From NCBI GenBank assembly GCA_963971425.1, contig OZ020515.1, forward strand, positions 33,925,856 to 33,989,855: 64,000 nt of DNA. The letters are read 5' to 3'. A program made the position numbers and the translations under genes. The DNA is from Bryoerythrophyllum caledonicum (Eukaryota > Streptophyta > Bryopsida > Pottiales > Pottiaceae). A model generated the notes under the pieces. The model did not search any database. It worked only from the letters and a program-made list of their open reading frames with translations, and had not been told where the DNA came from. Shown here one piece after another: positions 45,201 through 55,987 of the stretch (position 1 is its first letter; the number at the start of each line of letters is the position of its first letter).

Positions 45201-48200
45201 CCATACATATACCTAGGGACAAATCTTGTTCCCTCACTAAAATGGATAATCCAAATCCACACTACAACCACAAAGCTCATCAAACAATGCAAAGAACTAA
45301 CAACATGCCCAGCCACCATGAAACAAAAAATAAAAATGGTTGATACCGTACTACGCCCAGGTGTGGCATACAGTTTCTACGGTGTACCATACTCTATGCC
45401 AGCTATCAAAAAACTTGATAAAAAAATAATAGCCATACAAAAAACCATATGTGGATTACCAAAATGTATGTCAAACGCAATAACCCAACTACCACATAAC
45501 CTATTCGGACTTGAAGCTTTCTCCCTCAAAAACGCATACCTCCGATGTATAGGCGAACAACTGCAAAATGCCCTAAACGATAAAGGAAGACTTGGGAAAA
45601 TATATAATGGATTAACTCACTATGTCCTTGCCCAATATGGTGGCGCTGAAAACATACCGAGAATTAAAAAAAGTGACTGCATAAGATCACCAATAACACG
45701 AACATTATTCTTATTAAAATATATAGCTAAAGCCCACCTTAAAAGTACGCTCCCGAACTTCCTCACTAATCCTACAACAATAGAAATACTATGGCACCAA
45801 GAAACATTAAATCATAACACACTCAGTGCCCAACTCTCCCAAAAGCTTCTACAAAAACTCCTCTCAAAAAATATTTTTGAACTAAACAAAATTACCTTAC
45901 CTAACGGTACACACATCATGAACAATGAGGACTTCAAAACCTACCACTTCACCCCATCTAAACTAATAAAGAGTGCCCTAAGTGTTGCTAAACAACTATT
46001 TTGCCACATAACATGCCCCACTATATGTCATACTCCTTGCAACATACACCCATACTCTCATACACTTAAAGATCCATTCATCACCCTCAACAATAACATC
46101 ATCCCAAGAAATATTCCCACACCAACCAATCCCCCTAACCCTCCACATACATACCACCCCCACCCCCCAACATACATCCCCAAAAACCCTACCAAATACC
46201 CCATTAATAATATCATAAACCATAAACATATCCAACACACAGACACAAATAACATACAAAATACCTACACAAAATATCTATGCCAATGGCAACACAATGA
46301 TAATACATACAATAAATGGCTCCCCCAAAGAGACCTTTTTCCACGGCATGACACTAATACCTCCACACATAACACTGAAAAACTAAAACAATACTACCAA
46401 AAGATCCAAAACAAAAAATACTCAGATATCATCCTTGCCCACCATCCACAAGAACAATCCTTAGACTCAAGGTCCGTAACGCCACCCATAATTATCCCAC
46501 TCTTAAACATCTACACAACAGAATGCAACCCCGAAAATGATATCCTTACATCCTCAAACACAATTCAAATAAATAACAATCAAGCACATCTATACGAAGA
46601 AAACGGCCGACATTTACACACCATACCCATTACCCGGCTCCAATGGTTATGGAACCAATATCATACAAAATTACAATCCCCTACAAACATTGAACCAACA
46701 ACCCAATCCTTTGAAACCGAACTAATATGGCTTTACCAAAGATATAAATATCGAATACCAAAAACTGACCCTCTCAAAAATGCGCAATACACAATACCCA
46801 CCCCCATTTTAGACTCACTGATATCATCCTTTAACATTGAACACTCATACTTTTCCTCCCCGATCACATGTCCTACCAAACTAAATAAATTCTACTCACC
46901 GTACGAAAGAGACAAAATATTTGGATCCCTAGGCAAGGCCTTTGAACACAAATGGATCGGAAATGGAATAGCTCACCCCCACAACGAGGAAGACATAGAA
47001 CAAGCCATACATTGGGCTAGACTTGCCGCCAAACACGATCCAAATAACACAAAAACAATCATCGTCACACCGAACAACAATTGGTACCAAAACAACAACC
47101 AATATTCAAACCCATTCCAAGATTCCCACATCATTGCATTATTCGAAGCACACACAATACCATACGAAGAACCTAATATCCCACCCGAGCTAAAAAAACC
47201 CCGAATAGAGCCATCTACATTACAAATACTATGCGTCCATCATCAAAATCAAAACCTGGGCTCCCTAGAACAACTTGCGGAACTTACCTCCATAACAGAC
47301 AATCTAGACATACAACGACCATACACAAAACCGGCCCCACCAACACCCATACAAACCCCCGTAAACAAAAGTAAAAAATGGTCAAAATTAAACTATGACA
47401 ACAACACATTAAACTACTCTGTCATACCTCCCCCTCTCCCAGACTACCCAACTCAGACCACACCAAAATTTAACCCCGCACACAGTTATTACACTGACGG
47501 CTCCTTTAAACCACCGGAACAAATTAGCGCGGGCTCTTGGCGAAGAGAAAAAGCTGGCTATGGCATATATAATTCTACCAAAGAAATTAAACTAGCCAAA
47601 AGACTCCATGGACTACAAAATATCCTCAGAGCAGAACTCATGGCCATTCACAAAACACTACAAATCATCACAACAAAATACAAAAATGAACCTGCACATA
47701 TATTCACCGATTGTATAAATGCACTCTACCTACTAAACACTCAAATAACACACCCAATCCTTCACAACAGTCACCCCGACCAAACCATACTAACATCAAT
47801 GGTACAAATGTTACAAAAACGTACACAAATCACAACCCTTCACAAAGTCAGAGCCCATGCCAACATTGATGGCAACGAACAAGCAGACAAACTTGCAAAA
47901 GAAGGCCGAGAAAAAACACACAAAAACGCCAAAGACCCTCACGAACATGCTCATGCCACCCCATACAACTTTCAAAAAGAAGATTGGCCTTCCAAAGAAG
48001 ATACCCCCGACAAAGGCCCAATTAGATTTCTGGGCAAATATCTCAAAAAACAAGACCTCTACAACAACCTGGACACAATCTCAGAAAGTATTCCTAACAT
48101 AGAAAAATGGACTAACGATAACGACATAGACAATGAACTCTCTACAAACTTTTGGAAAAACCCCATCATCTCAGACTCACAAATAACGTGCCTCATCAAA

Positions 48201-48950
48201 TTCCGTACGGGTCAGTACATGGGAAACGCTCGAAAACAACTCTTCTTTGGAATAGAAAGATTCCCATCCATAACATGCCCCATATGCCCCTCAACAGACC
48301 CCGACACATGGCTACATGTGCTACTCAAATGCCAAAACCACCACATACACTCTCTAATTGTTAAAAGACATAACAAAGCGGTATGGGAAGTCCGAAAACT
48401 AATCACCTTCTACAATAAATCGAGATGTTTCATACTTATGAACGCCGGCACTTTTAATAGCAATCCACAAGAAAACACGGTCCCCCCATGGCTACTTCCA
48501 TGCTCATGTATGACCCAAAGATGTCATTGCAACGCTAGGCTCAAACCGGACATTCTTTGTGTCAAAGGTTTACCATACCACGACCCACCACCCGAGAACA
48601 TCAACCAAGACTACACCATTCAATTCATCGAATTTACATATTGCAACGATAGATTCTCCCCGGAAACAATACAAAACAAAATAGATAAATACCAACCCCT
48701 CATAGACGACATCATTGCCCTCGGCTGGAATGTGGACCCCCTTATTGTTATCACATCCGGCGCTCGTGCGACCACCTTTATCCCATCTATGAAAACTCTC
48801 GAAGATACCTTCAAGATACCCATTGATACAATTAAAACTACCTTTAAAAATATCAACACCATCGCTATTCAACATGCCATGTCTATTTTACTGCATAAAC
48901 GCAAAATCGAAAACAACCAAATCCTTCCTGATAGGCAAGACCCCCCTTAG
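42231..48950 (+). CDS. LINE ORF2 enzyme: APE endonuclease, reverse transcriptase, RNase H, knuckle, PD-(D/E)xK-like domain
   Basis: The frame is open for 2240 codons after the TGA at 42228; the first ATG inside is 42771, but that would cut off the APE N-terminus, so translation should enter from upstream. APE: IITWNASSLN (about 42570), EETKLTATKS, LCGDFNRD (about 43040), SLIDGFY, NSDHSPV (about 43305). RT: NKAPGPDRIPNSILKNMP (about 44270), YVDFKNAFGSIDHARL, RGTIQGDTLSPYLFIIFLEP, AAYADDLAT (44970-44981 for YADD). RNase H: YTDGSF (about 47490), LRAELMAIH, IFTDCINALYLL, GNEQADKLAKEG (about 47870). Knuckle: CPICPSTDPDTWLHVLLKC (about 48276). C-terminal nuclease-like: KPDILCVKG, FIEFTYCNDRFS, IDKYQPLIDDI (48544-48720). 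All catalytic positions are kept, so this enzyme part looks functional apart from the upstream frameshift and stop. Confidence 0.92.
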   Translation, partial: TNTLLQTLLTLQNPPERHIYTPHPYTEFLVDNQNIINHENSIHKRLYDFLHSQDIPPSNDIIKQKFPYLPNNLINESLKRLDPIPEYTHPPPPLPYIPPQNQNQNIRPNQENTYIITWNASSLNTALPSLQTLVANTDTPPALIVIEETKLTATKSTKYIQNIFQDYKLIFNNTHALTRCMQQRRPYTPGGGGLLTLIHKKYTFPGNINKIPTPMHISPYIQIIKITNHPLQSWLIFHMYMPSHPEDTRFLLDIQNTITTHINNHPNHTYLLCGDFNRDIALIGRQNGNHHTPPQNIDYQWRRFTENLNFTYINTDTQFSGQGGYNYSDWSLIDGFYINTNNNTQYTSTTNKDIILNSDHSPVQLHIPNNTLISRTPTIPNKDTIRILNPIPKTNIEKFNTKFFEENTVQIDSLINTLEINSQLTQAQWQEACHSLDKLINKISDTLEQTCRAHPIPQMINRTSQQGGYLPRKLSKTWKQHLTTYHTIRKTIRIVKNNPQWRNHPIHNELLTIQHIQIPTPPPPDLPHDTWIKDIAIIAKNANIQAWKIITKYTKENIKKAISKYRQLYEISPKKINKKVFKNLESPPMDCIKDQYNNILTSPEDIANEIFNQQTKTKRPTVPTCNYQPQHTIECTCAIRQYPWHDLDGYTLDKRGKPEIPLHKYLNRATYDTCLQNLGNNKAPGPDRIPNSILKNMPPRFHKLLFLFFSHCYKQKQIPNSWKTSATILLYKKGDPSMLPNHRPIALANTIYKLFTSTLTHILSSYGEKFKILHDSQEGFRAERSTARQIQTIIAALEDAKFTNQDIYILYVDFKNAFGSIDHARLLAIMSDLGYPKEATTLVGNIYSQSSTCYIGEHFGKTKPIPIQRGTIQGDTLSPYLFIIFLEPLLRWLERGSNGYTFGTSQVTINSAAYADDLATITNKIKSIQIQLHKIDRYCKWAGMDVGVPKCAVTGCPNKSKLNPTTFKALMQTSNINYRNQPIPILHQNEPYIYLGTNLVPSLKWIIQIHTTTTKLIKQCKELTTCPATMKQKIKMVDTVLRPGVAYSFYGVPYSMPAIKKLDKKIIAIQKTICGLPKCMSNAITQLPHNLFGLEAFSLKNAYLRCIGEQLQNALNDKGRLGKIYNGLTHYVLAQYGGAENIPRIKKSDCIRSPITRTLFLLKYIAKAHLKSTLPNFLTNPTTIEILWHQETLNHNTLSAQLSQKLLQKLLSKNIFELNKITLPNGTHIMNNEDFKTYHFTPSKLIKSALSVAKQLFCHITCPTICHTPCNIHPYSHTLKDPFITLNNNIIPRNIPTPTNPPNPPHTYHPHPPTYIPKNPTKYPINNIINHKHIQHTDTNNIQNTYTKYLCQWQHNDNTYNKWLPQRDLFPRHDTNTSTHNTEKLKQYYQKIQNKKYSDIILAHHPQEQSLDSRSVTPPIIIPLLNIYTTECNPENDILTSSNTIQINNNQAHLYEENGRHLHTIPITRLQWLWNQYHTKLQSPTNIEPTTQSFETELIWLYQRYKYRIPKTDPLKNAQYTIPTPILDSLISSFNIEHSYFSSPITCPTKLNKFYSPYERDKIFGSLGKAFEHKWIGNGIAHPHNEEDIEQAIHWARLAAKHDPNNTKTIIVTPNNNWYQNNNQYSNPFQDSHIIALFEAHTIPYEEPNIPPELKKPRIEPSTLQILCVHHQNQNLGSLEQLAELTSITDNLDIQRPYTKPAPPTPIQTPVNKSKKWSKLNYDNNTLNYSVIPPPLPDYPTQTTPKFNPAHSYYTDGSFKPPEQISAGSWRREKAGYGIYNSTKEIKLAKRLHGLQNILRAELMAIHKTLQIITTKYKNEPAHIFTDCINALYLLNTQITHPILHNSHPDQTILTSMVQMLQKRTQITTLHKVRAHANIDGNEQADKLAKEGREKTHKNAKDPHEHAHATPYNFQKEDWPSKEDTPDKGPIRFLGKYLKKQDLYNNLDTISESIPNIEKWTNDNDIDNELSTNFWKNPIISDSQITCLIKFRTGQYMGNARKQLFFGIERFPSITCPICPSTDPDTWLHVLLKCQNHHIHSLIVKRHNKAVWEVRKLITFYNKSRCFILMNAGTFNSNPQENTVPPWLLPCSCMTQRCHCNARLKPDILCVKGLPYHDPPPENINQDYTIQFIEFTYCNDRFSPETIQNKIDKYQPLIDDIIALGWNVDPLIVITSGARATTFIPSMKTLEDTFKIPIDTIKTTFKNINTIAIQHAMSILLHKRKIENNQILPDRQDPP

Positions 48951-49207
48951 GAACTTCGCCACTCTGTCTCTTCCTGATTGGCTGCCTGTTTGGTTTTATT
49001 TTTTGTTGTTTAGTTAGTTTGGTCGTGGTTGGTCGTTGTTGGTTGGTTTCTGGCTACTCGTTACATAGTGTCTACCCTCGAAAGGGGGAAGTAGTTCCAG
49101 TTCGCTAATTCCTTGTCCGGTGGGCATGGTCTTAGCAATGGAACGAACAGACACTTTATTCACGCCGGTTCCCTTCTGGGAACCGGCGTTCTTCTTCTTC
49201 TTCTTCT
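48951..49207 (+). other. 3' UTR, terminal hairpin and (TTC)n tail of the plus LINE
   Basis: After the ORF2 stop the 257-bp tail contains a block shared with the minus LINE and with the SINE (GAAAGGGGGAAGTAGTTC at 49080-49097). It also has a perfect hairpin at 49163-49188 (CGCCGGTTCCC, TTCT loop, GGGAACCGGCG), followed directly by TTCTTC repeats to 49207. The tail is a trinucleotide repeat, not poly(A). Confidence 0.88.
49163..49188 (+). other. Perfect 11-bp-stem hairpin at the LINE 3' end
   Basis: The arms CGCCGGTTCCC and GGGAACCGGCG flank a 4-nt loop, immediately upstream of the TTC tail. A compensated version exists in the minus LINE, so it is a likely recognition structure for the reverse transcriptase. 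A rho-independent terminator is not relevant in this eukaryotic setting. Confidence 0.8.
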
Positions 49208-49220
49208 AGAGGATAGGGTG
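49208..49220 (+). repeat. Target-site duplication of the plus LINE (3' side)
   Basis: This is the second copy of AGAGGATAGGGTG, identical to 34101-34113. It directly follows the TTC tail and belongs to the coding sequence of the minus LINE. Confidence 0.96.
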
Positions 49221-49647
49221 TTTAGTAATATATTTGTCCAATGAGTTGGGTTTGTATTGGTGGAATGTTGGTTGGTGATGTTGTTGCATTCGTCTATTGA
49301 CGGGTGTAGGGTGGTAATTATGGCAAATAAGATATGTGTGGATGGGTGGTTGTTGTTTTTTTTTTGAAGTATGTAGCGGGAGATGTTGGGATAAAGGGTG
49401 GAATAGGTTTGGTGAAGTATGTGATTATTTTTTAGAAGTGGCGCAAAGGAGGATGCTATGTGTTGGTACTCGGGGTGGAGTTTTATAGTATTTGGAATAA
49501 AATATATTTTTGATAGTCTTTTGTGTATTTTTGGATGGCTGCGGAAGATATTTGGCATTGGGCCAGGGTTAGTTTCTATATCTCCGCATAGTATAATTAG
49601 TAGTTTACTATGAGTAATGTTTGTGGCTATAAGTGGGAGGGGTGTGG

Positions 49648-49660
<13 letters not shown>
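49208..49660 (-). pseudogene. Minus LINE ORF2, N-terminal segment with 2A motif
   Basis: Read on the minus strand, a Gln/Asn run passes into SKLLIILCGDIETNPGP (2A motif at 49585-49559), then MPNIFRSHPKIHKRLSKIYF, IKLHPEYQHIASSFAPLL and HPSIDECNN, reaching the insertion point as ILLNTLSS. The same order occurs in the plus LINE after its intact 2A. Because the frame is uninterrupted here, this copy shows that the 2A module and the APE domain belong to one polyprotein. Confidence 0.85.
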
Positions 49661-49680
<20 letters not shown>

Positions 49681-49717
49681 CATTGTTGTTGTGGTTGTTG
49701 TGGTTGTTGTGGTTGTG

Positions 49718-51013
<1,296 letters not shown>

Positions 51014-51219
51014 GATTTTTCGTATTTTAATAGTATATGATTTTTTATGTATTATTTTATATTTTTTGTTTATATTTTTGTTACTTTTATTATGTTTTGT
51101 AGTATATAAATATACTATATTTTATATTTTATTTTTTTTGGTTTATTATTATAGGTTTTTTGGATTTTTATAGTATTTATTATAGTATATATATATACTG
51201 ATTTATTTATATTAGTTGC

Positions 51220-52533
51220 AGCGTTGTTTAACACTACTAGTTTGACATGTCCATCTTGCCTTCAATAGCGTGTTACTTCCATCCAAACTTTTTGGATGAG
51301 GGGTAAACATGACATATTTTCCATGGAGCTTCTTACTTTGCTTAACATGCTTTTTATAGACTGCCGCATTTAGGCACTCAATGTTACAAGTCCCTACATG
51401 GCGCCCATGCCTGGCTCAAGTTTGAAGAATATATCAACCACATTCTCCTCACCGAGAATAGACTTAATTCCATCCCCAAGTTCTTTCTCATTTTTTGTTT
51501 TATTAAGGTTTTTAGCAATGAGGATGAGACAGTTTTTTTTAGCAATTTCATCCTCATCCATTTTCCTAGTTGCAAATACCGGTAAGAAAATCTCATTGTA
51601 AAATGCGACTTTGTAGTCTTTGACCTTGGCTGCCTGCTCCGGTGAGGGAGTTTTGACCCATGCAAACTCGGAAAAGGTTTTCTTTTCTACCCCCGTTACT
51701 TCGAAGTCATGACCTCTTGCAAAACTCTCTTTAACAATTTCCGCATGTAAGTTATGTGGTTTTTTATTGACAAGATTCGGGCCAGATATTTTGACAGACA
51801 ATAGATGTGAGAAGGCAAGGGAATCGTATGATTTGCATACTTTCCCCTTGTGTGGAATACCTTCATTCAAGATAAGGACGAAGGGCCTTGTCCCATTCAA
51901 TAGTCCCCTCCCATCAACATTTGGATTTTTGAGGTGTAGCTTAAGGACCCCATTCCAATTGTCGGACTGGTGATAGCAAAAGATGGCTATAGGCTCACGG
52001 ATGCTAGTCCCAGTGGGAATATCCATATCTTTTAGTCTATTTTTTACCATATCTAGCACAATGTCTTTTGTCCATATTTGCTCCCCAAGTTCAAAATGGA
52101 TTGAGACTTGGTAATCCAATGCATAACCATTATTATCTACCTCAACTTCATTTGGAAGTTGTGTGAGATTGAAATGGTTGCCCTCTTTTCCATCCATTCT
52201 TTTGGATGGCCATTCGTTCTGGGGAACGAAAGGGTAGGCAGGCATGGCTTCAAAGCTTTCGCTCGCTTCTTTTTTATTTAGACCAAAACTGACCAATTCC
52301 TCAATGCTGGCAATTGGAATTTTGTAACTCCCATTTTCCTTTGCAATTGTATTCATTGTGTTGAATCCAAGCCAGTATTCAGTGTAAGGCAAACTTGTTG
52401 CTTTCACTTTGTTCTGGTTGGTGTTTGTGACGACTAAGGGGTACTGGCTGTCACTTACTGGGCAAGGGTTTTCTTCTACCACATCAACAAACAAGCGCTT
52501 GGAAGAGGTAGCGACATCTTGGTATAGAGACAT
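51220..52533 (-). pseudogene. Minus LINE ORF1 protein homologue (frameshifted)
   Basis: The likely ATG is 52533-52531 (MSLYQDVATSSKR), right after an acceptor-like CTTGCTGCAG. The conserved blocks match the plus ORF1: EYWLGFNTMNTIA, SFEAMPAYPFVP, HFNLTQLP, YALDYQVSIHFELG, GTSIREPIAIFC, GVLKLHLKNPNVDG, LLNGTRPFVLIL, GKVCKSYDSLA, and IFFKLEPG before a frameshift near 51405. After it, in the next frame, HGRHVGTCNIECLN and FTPHPKSLDGSN follow, matching MHNGSVNVQF and SPHRRSLEGDD of the plus copy. The coiled-coil end is lost or diverged. The long frame upstream of 52533 lacks similarity and is probably leader. Confidence 0.78.
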
Positions 52534-54664
52534 ACTGCAGCAAGCAAGATAGAAAGTGTCAATTGAGGTGGTGAAGCATATTGTCAAAAACATGCCCCTT
52601 ATCCTCTTGTTCTTAACTTCTCCCTCCATCATATGTTGAGGGCTTTTTGAAGTTAAGTTTAACAAGAAGGGGTGGAAAGTGATAACATTGGTGAGGTATA
52701 AACAATTGACTAACCTATTACCTAGGGATTGTGAGTGAGACATATTGACCCTTACACATACATACATACGGGAGGTGCCAAGATATTGGTCACCTCCCCA
52801 AGTAACTCGTTTAAATTTTAAGAGTAGCTTACATAACCATGGGGTTGCACAATAACCCAGCTGATGGCAGAGATCCAAATCCTGTAAAGAAAGTGTGAGA
52901 AGGTATTGACCTGAAAGTATGGTCATACCTTGCGTGTTATCGTGCGAGCTGCGGTTACATTTTGTCGATTGGGGCTGTACTGCTGGTTGTGGGTGAACAG
53001 CCTCCGGTCCTTGGGCTTGGCGCTTGCCCTCAGGTTTAGGAGCCTCTTGCTGTGTGTCAGCTGTTCTTGGCGCTGGTTCCTTGGGGCCCTGGTGCTGATG
53101 CCGGAAGATGCTGTAGCGGCCGGTACTTCTTGTTTTAGGTTTTGGGTGCCGGTTCCTTGGAGCCTCTACGCTGCTGGCACCTGGTTCTGCGTTCGCCGAG
53201 TGGTGGCGATTGATGGCCGTTGGGTGTAATCTTGAACGAGAGAAAGGGCTCGCAGACTTCGTTAGCTCCTCCGGCCTGTTGGCGCCGGCGATGGTGGTCA
53301 GAGGCTCCGCCTGCTTCTTCGGGTTGTGGACTCGGTGGACCTTCAGGCAATGGGCAGTCTGTGAGGGCAGTTGGATGCGGCACTAGGTGTGGAGCTTGGT
53401 GCGGGGCAAGGTTCGCGCGAACTTGCGTTCGTCCTCCCTGCTCCGAGTTGTTGACTGTTCCTTGTCTGAACACCGTCTGTGTCGCCGAGTTCTTGCCTCC
53501 CGCTTGGCTCTTTGCTTGGGTTCGCGTTCTTGCCTCCCGCTTGACTCGTTGCTTGGGTTCTTGCCTTCCGCTGCTGCGTCTTGTATGTTTGGCTTCGTGT
53601 ATTGCAGGTTTTGAATCTGGGATTGCTCCCAGATCTTGGGTCGGGGCTTCCTGTGGATCTGTCGTGTGCGCCGGTGGTCGGTCTTGTTCGCTTCCTCCTG
53701 TGTGTCTTCCACTTTCACGTGCACTGCTTGTGTTGCGACTTCTAACTTGGGCCGTCTCTTCGTTGTCCCTTGCAGGTATCGGAATGTCTGTAATGGACAT
53801 GCCAACATGAAGTTAGTGAGATTTGATCCACAATCAAGCCAAACAGAAAAAAACAAGTTTAAGAAGGAGGGAGCGTGTTGTTCTTCACTGGCGGGGAGTG
53901 TCCCGGTTGGATGTGCTATTCGCAGCGCTCTCTTCCTCTGATGCTCCACGTCTTCTGGCAGGTACGATCTCCAGGCTGCTTGGATGTTGTGTTGTGTCCA
54001 CAGCGCAAAGAGAGGGTGTCTACACAATAGGGCAATGTAAGAGGGTTTGGGAGTGAGGTGAGGGCATACTATATACCTTGTTTTGTGCTGGTGTTTGATG
54101 GATGTTGTTGTGGACGATGAACGTTTTCGTAGTTGGTCTTTTGGTCGTTTAGGTTCTCCAGGGAGTCGTTGAGTTGCTGCTGGTTGGTTGAGATGACTCA
54201 TGTGGAAGTTTGGATCTTGCTTTTTTGTGGATTTGTCGTTTAGATGGTGGTGGCGGCTAGGGTTTCGTCTCTGTTGATGTGGTTGGCCTTGATTTCTTTT
54301 GTATTGCGTGTACTTGGTCATACCTAGCTTCTTGTAACTATTTATTAGTGGTCTTCTAGAATGGAAGGAAGCAAATGGAATGGTGGAGTTACGTACCTTA
54401 TTGCGTGCGTACCTGTTGCTCAATTGGTGACTTGAGGTTTTTTTGATGTCATGTTGTTGATGTGTTTTGTGTCGGGGGTGGTGATGTTGCTGTAGTGGTT
54501 GTTTTGTTGAGCCTTGCAAGGAGTCGGATCTGGGGGCTTGTGTTTCCTGTAGTGTTTGTTGCAGAGGGTTCCTGCTTTGCTTTGTTGACTTCATAGTTGG
54601 CTTCGGTGTTCTTCTTCTCGCTGTTTCTTGGCTCGTTGTTGTGCAGCTGCTGAGACTGTGGCTA

Positions 54665-55139
54665 CTATTGGTGAAAAAGGGAGGAGCACACGTATTAGTT
54701 AGGTAGGGATTGCTGATACTTACCTTGTTCGGTGAAGCTGGTTTTGTGAAGGTTCGTGTTTCCTGTGTTGCTTGCTGCGGAGGGTTCTTGTGTTGTTTTG
54801 TTGACTTTTCTGTTGACTTCGGGGTTCTTGCTCTTTCTTGGCTCCTTGATGAGTAGCTCCTGAGACTGTGGCTGCTACTGGTGGAAAAAGGGAGAGCACA
54901 AGTGTTAGTTAGGCGGGGATTAGTGATACTTACCTTGTCCGGCGATGTTGGTTCTGTGGGGGCTTGCGTTACTTGTACTGTTTGTTGCGGAGGGCTCTGT
55001 TGCTTTGTTAGCTTTGCTGTTGACTTCGGTGTTCTTCTCGTTGTTGCATGACTCTTTGATGTCTGACTGTAGAGGCGGTAACTGCTGGTGGGAAAGGAGA
55101 AAGCACACTCATAGCTAGGTAAGGTTTGTTGTTACTTAC
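54665..55139 (-). repeat. Three tandem exon-intron-like cassettes, period about 206-210 bp
   Basis: On the minus strand, three donors read AAG|GTAAGT with intron starts at 55139, 54933 and 54723, and three polypyrimidine acceptors read CACCAG or CCAATAG with intron ends at 55085, 54878 and 54665. This gives introns of 55, 56 and 59 nt and exons of 151 and 154 nt between them. Exon parts share CCGAAGTCAACA, CAACAAA and CCCTCCGCA words. A fourth exon-like copy after 54664 lacks the donor. Confidence 0.7.
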
Positions 55140-55640
55140 CTTGTTTGGTGAGATTGGGAATATGTCGTAGGGTTCAACATGTTGCATCTTCGGCGGTGGT
55201 TGTATCTATCTCGTTGTCCTGATGTTGATGTGTGATTGTTGCAGGTGCTTCGGGATTTGTTGGTGATGTCCAGGCGGTTAGCTGTGAGAGGCGGCGCTCT
55301 TCTTGAGATCTTTTGTATTTTGTCGCTGGACTATTGTTGCGGTTGGTCTTGTGTGATTTCCTGGTACAGAGGATAGACATGTGTCTGATATTGACTTTGG
55401 CGACTAGAACAATCCTATCATTGCATGCTTTGTACAAACAATACTGTGGTATATTAAAGAGCAGAATACACAAGGCAGGCTTAGCTGATTTTGAAGAGTG
55501 ATTTGCTCCATGCTTGTGTCTTGTAACTTGGCGTTGATCTTGTGCGCAATGTAGGTAGTAGTCATTCTTCATGTAATATGATTGTATCCTGATTGAGGAG
55601 GTGGTGGGTGTGGTGTTTCTATCTAGTGGTATGATAACGT

Positions 55641-55786
55641 AGATCTAGATCTGTTTGTGTAAGAGTTGTCGTGAGTGATGCAAGATCTAGTGCTAGATCT
55701 GGGCCAACACAGAGCCCCGCTTCAGATCTACTCCCCCATACTAGTGCTAGATTTTTGCAACCCCAACAACATATGACAAAAGATCT
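55641..55786 (-). repeat. AGATCT cluster at the 5' end of the minus LINE
   Basis: Six AGATCT palindromes occur at 55641, 55647, 55683, 55695, 55724 and 55781. The plus LINE has five at its own 5' end, in otherwise poorly conserved sequence. Confidence 0.85.
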
Positions 55787-55974
55787 AGAGCTTGTAATCC
55801 CTTCCAACATACTCCACATCATAAAAACACCTTTCAGCAACAATCAAGGTACACAGAGGGATTCGCAATGAGGCCCAACAACTCTCATTGCCTTGTGTGT
55901 CTAGTTTGCGCCTAACACCTACACCCCTCCTCACCAGGTTATGCGGAGCTACTCCTGCCTCATCTCTCTCCCCC

Positions 55975-55987
55975 CCATTGCAGTAAA
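55975..55987 (+). repeat. Target-site duplication of the minus LINE (5' side)
   Basis: CCATTGCAGTAAA is identical to 27171-27183. Sequence after 55987 is the pre-insertion locus and continues what precedes 27171. Confidence 0.93.

Larger units (their letters stand above)
34114..49207 (+). mobile_element. Full-length plus-strand LINE (Dualen/RandI-like), 15.1 kb, nested in the minus LINE
   Basis: The borders are set by the 13-bp duplication AGAGGATAGGGTG and a (TTC)n tail. In order: 5' UTR 34114-36431 with AGATCT cluster and tandem repeat; ORF1 36432-38072; low-complexity open frame 38240-42184 with 41-residue repeats and two 2A-type motifs; ORF2 core 42231-48950 (APE, RT, RNase H, knuckle, PD-(D/E)xK-like); 3' UTR 48951-49207 with hairpin. 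Compared with the minus copy it is nearly intact, its visible damage being one frameshift near 42135 and a TGA at 42228. The protein-level divergence between the two copies is large, so they are separate subfamilies. At 15 kb it is far longer than typical plant L1 elements of about 6-7 kb. Confidence 0.93.
52534..55974 (-). promoter_or_regulatory. 5' UTR of the minus LINE with tandem repeats, splice-like cassettes and AGATCT cluster
   Basis: The 3.4 kb leader has no conserved ORF; long open frames such as 54594-53383 are T-poor repetitive sequence. At the 5' end, six AGATCT words lie within 146 bp (55641-55786). Then come three cassettes of 206-210 bp with splice-site consensus (see separate entry), and short repeats built on AACCCAAGCAA and GGGAGGCAAGAAC (53500-53575). 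Other donor/acceptor-like sites occur near 54084-54020 and 52920-52880. This region probably drives transcription and may be spliced. Confidence 0.55.

Noticed and set aside
53383-54594. 403-codon minus frame and overlapping frames in the 53-55.6 kb region
   Set aside because: They lie in the T-poor repetitive 5' UTR of the minus LINE, are not conserved in the plus LINE and cross splice-like sites.
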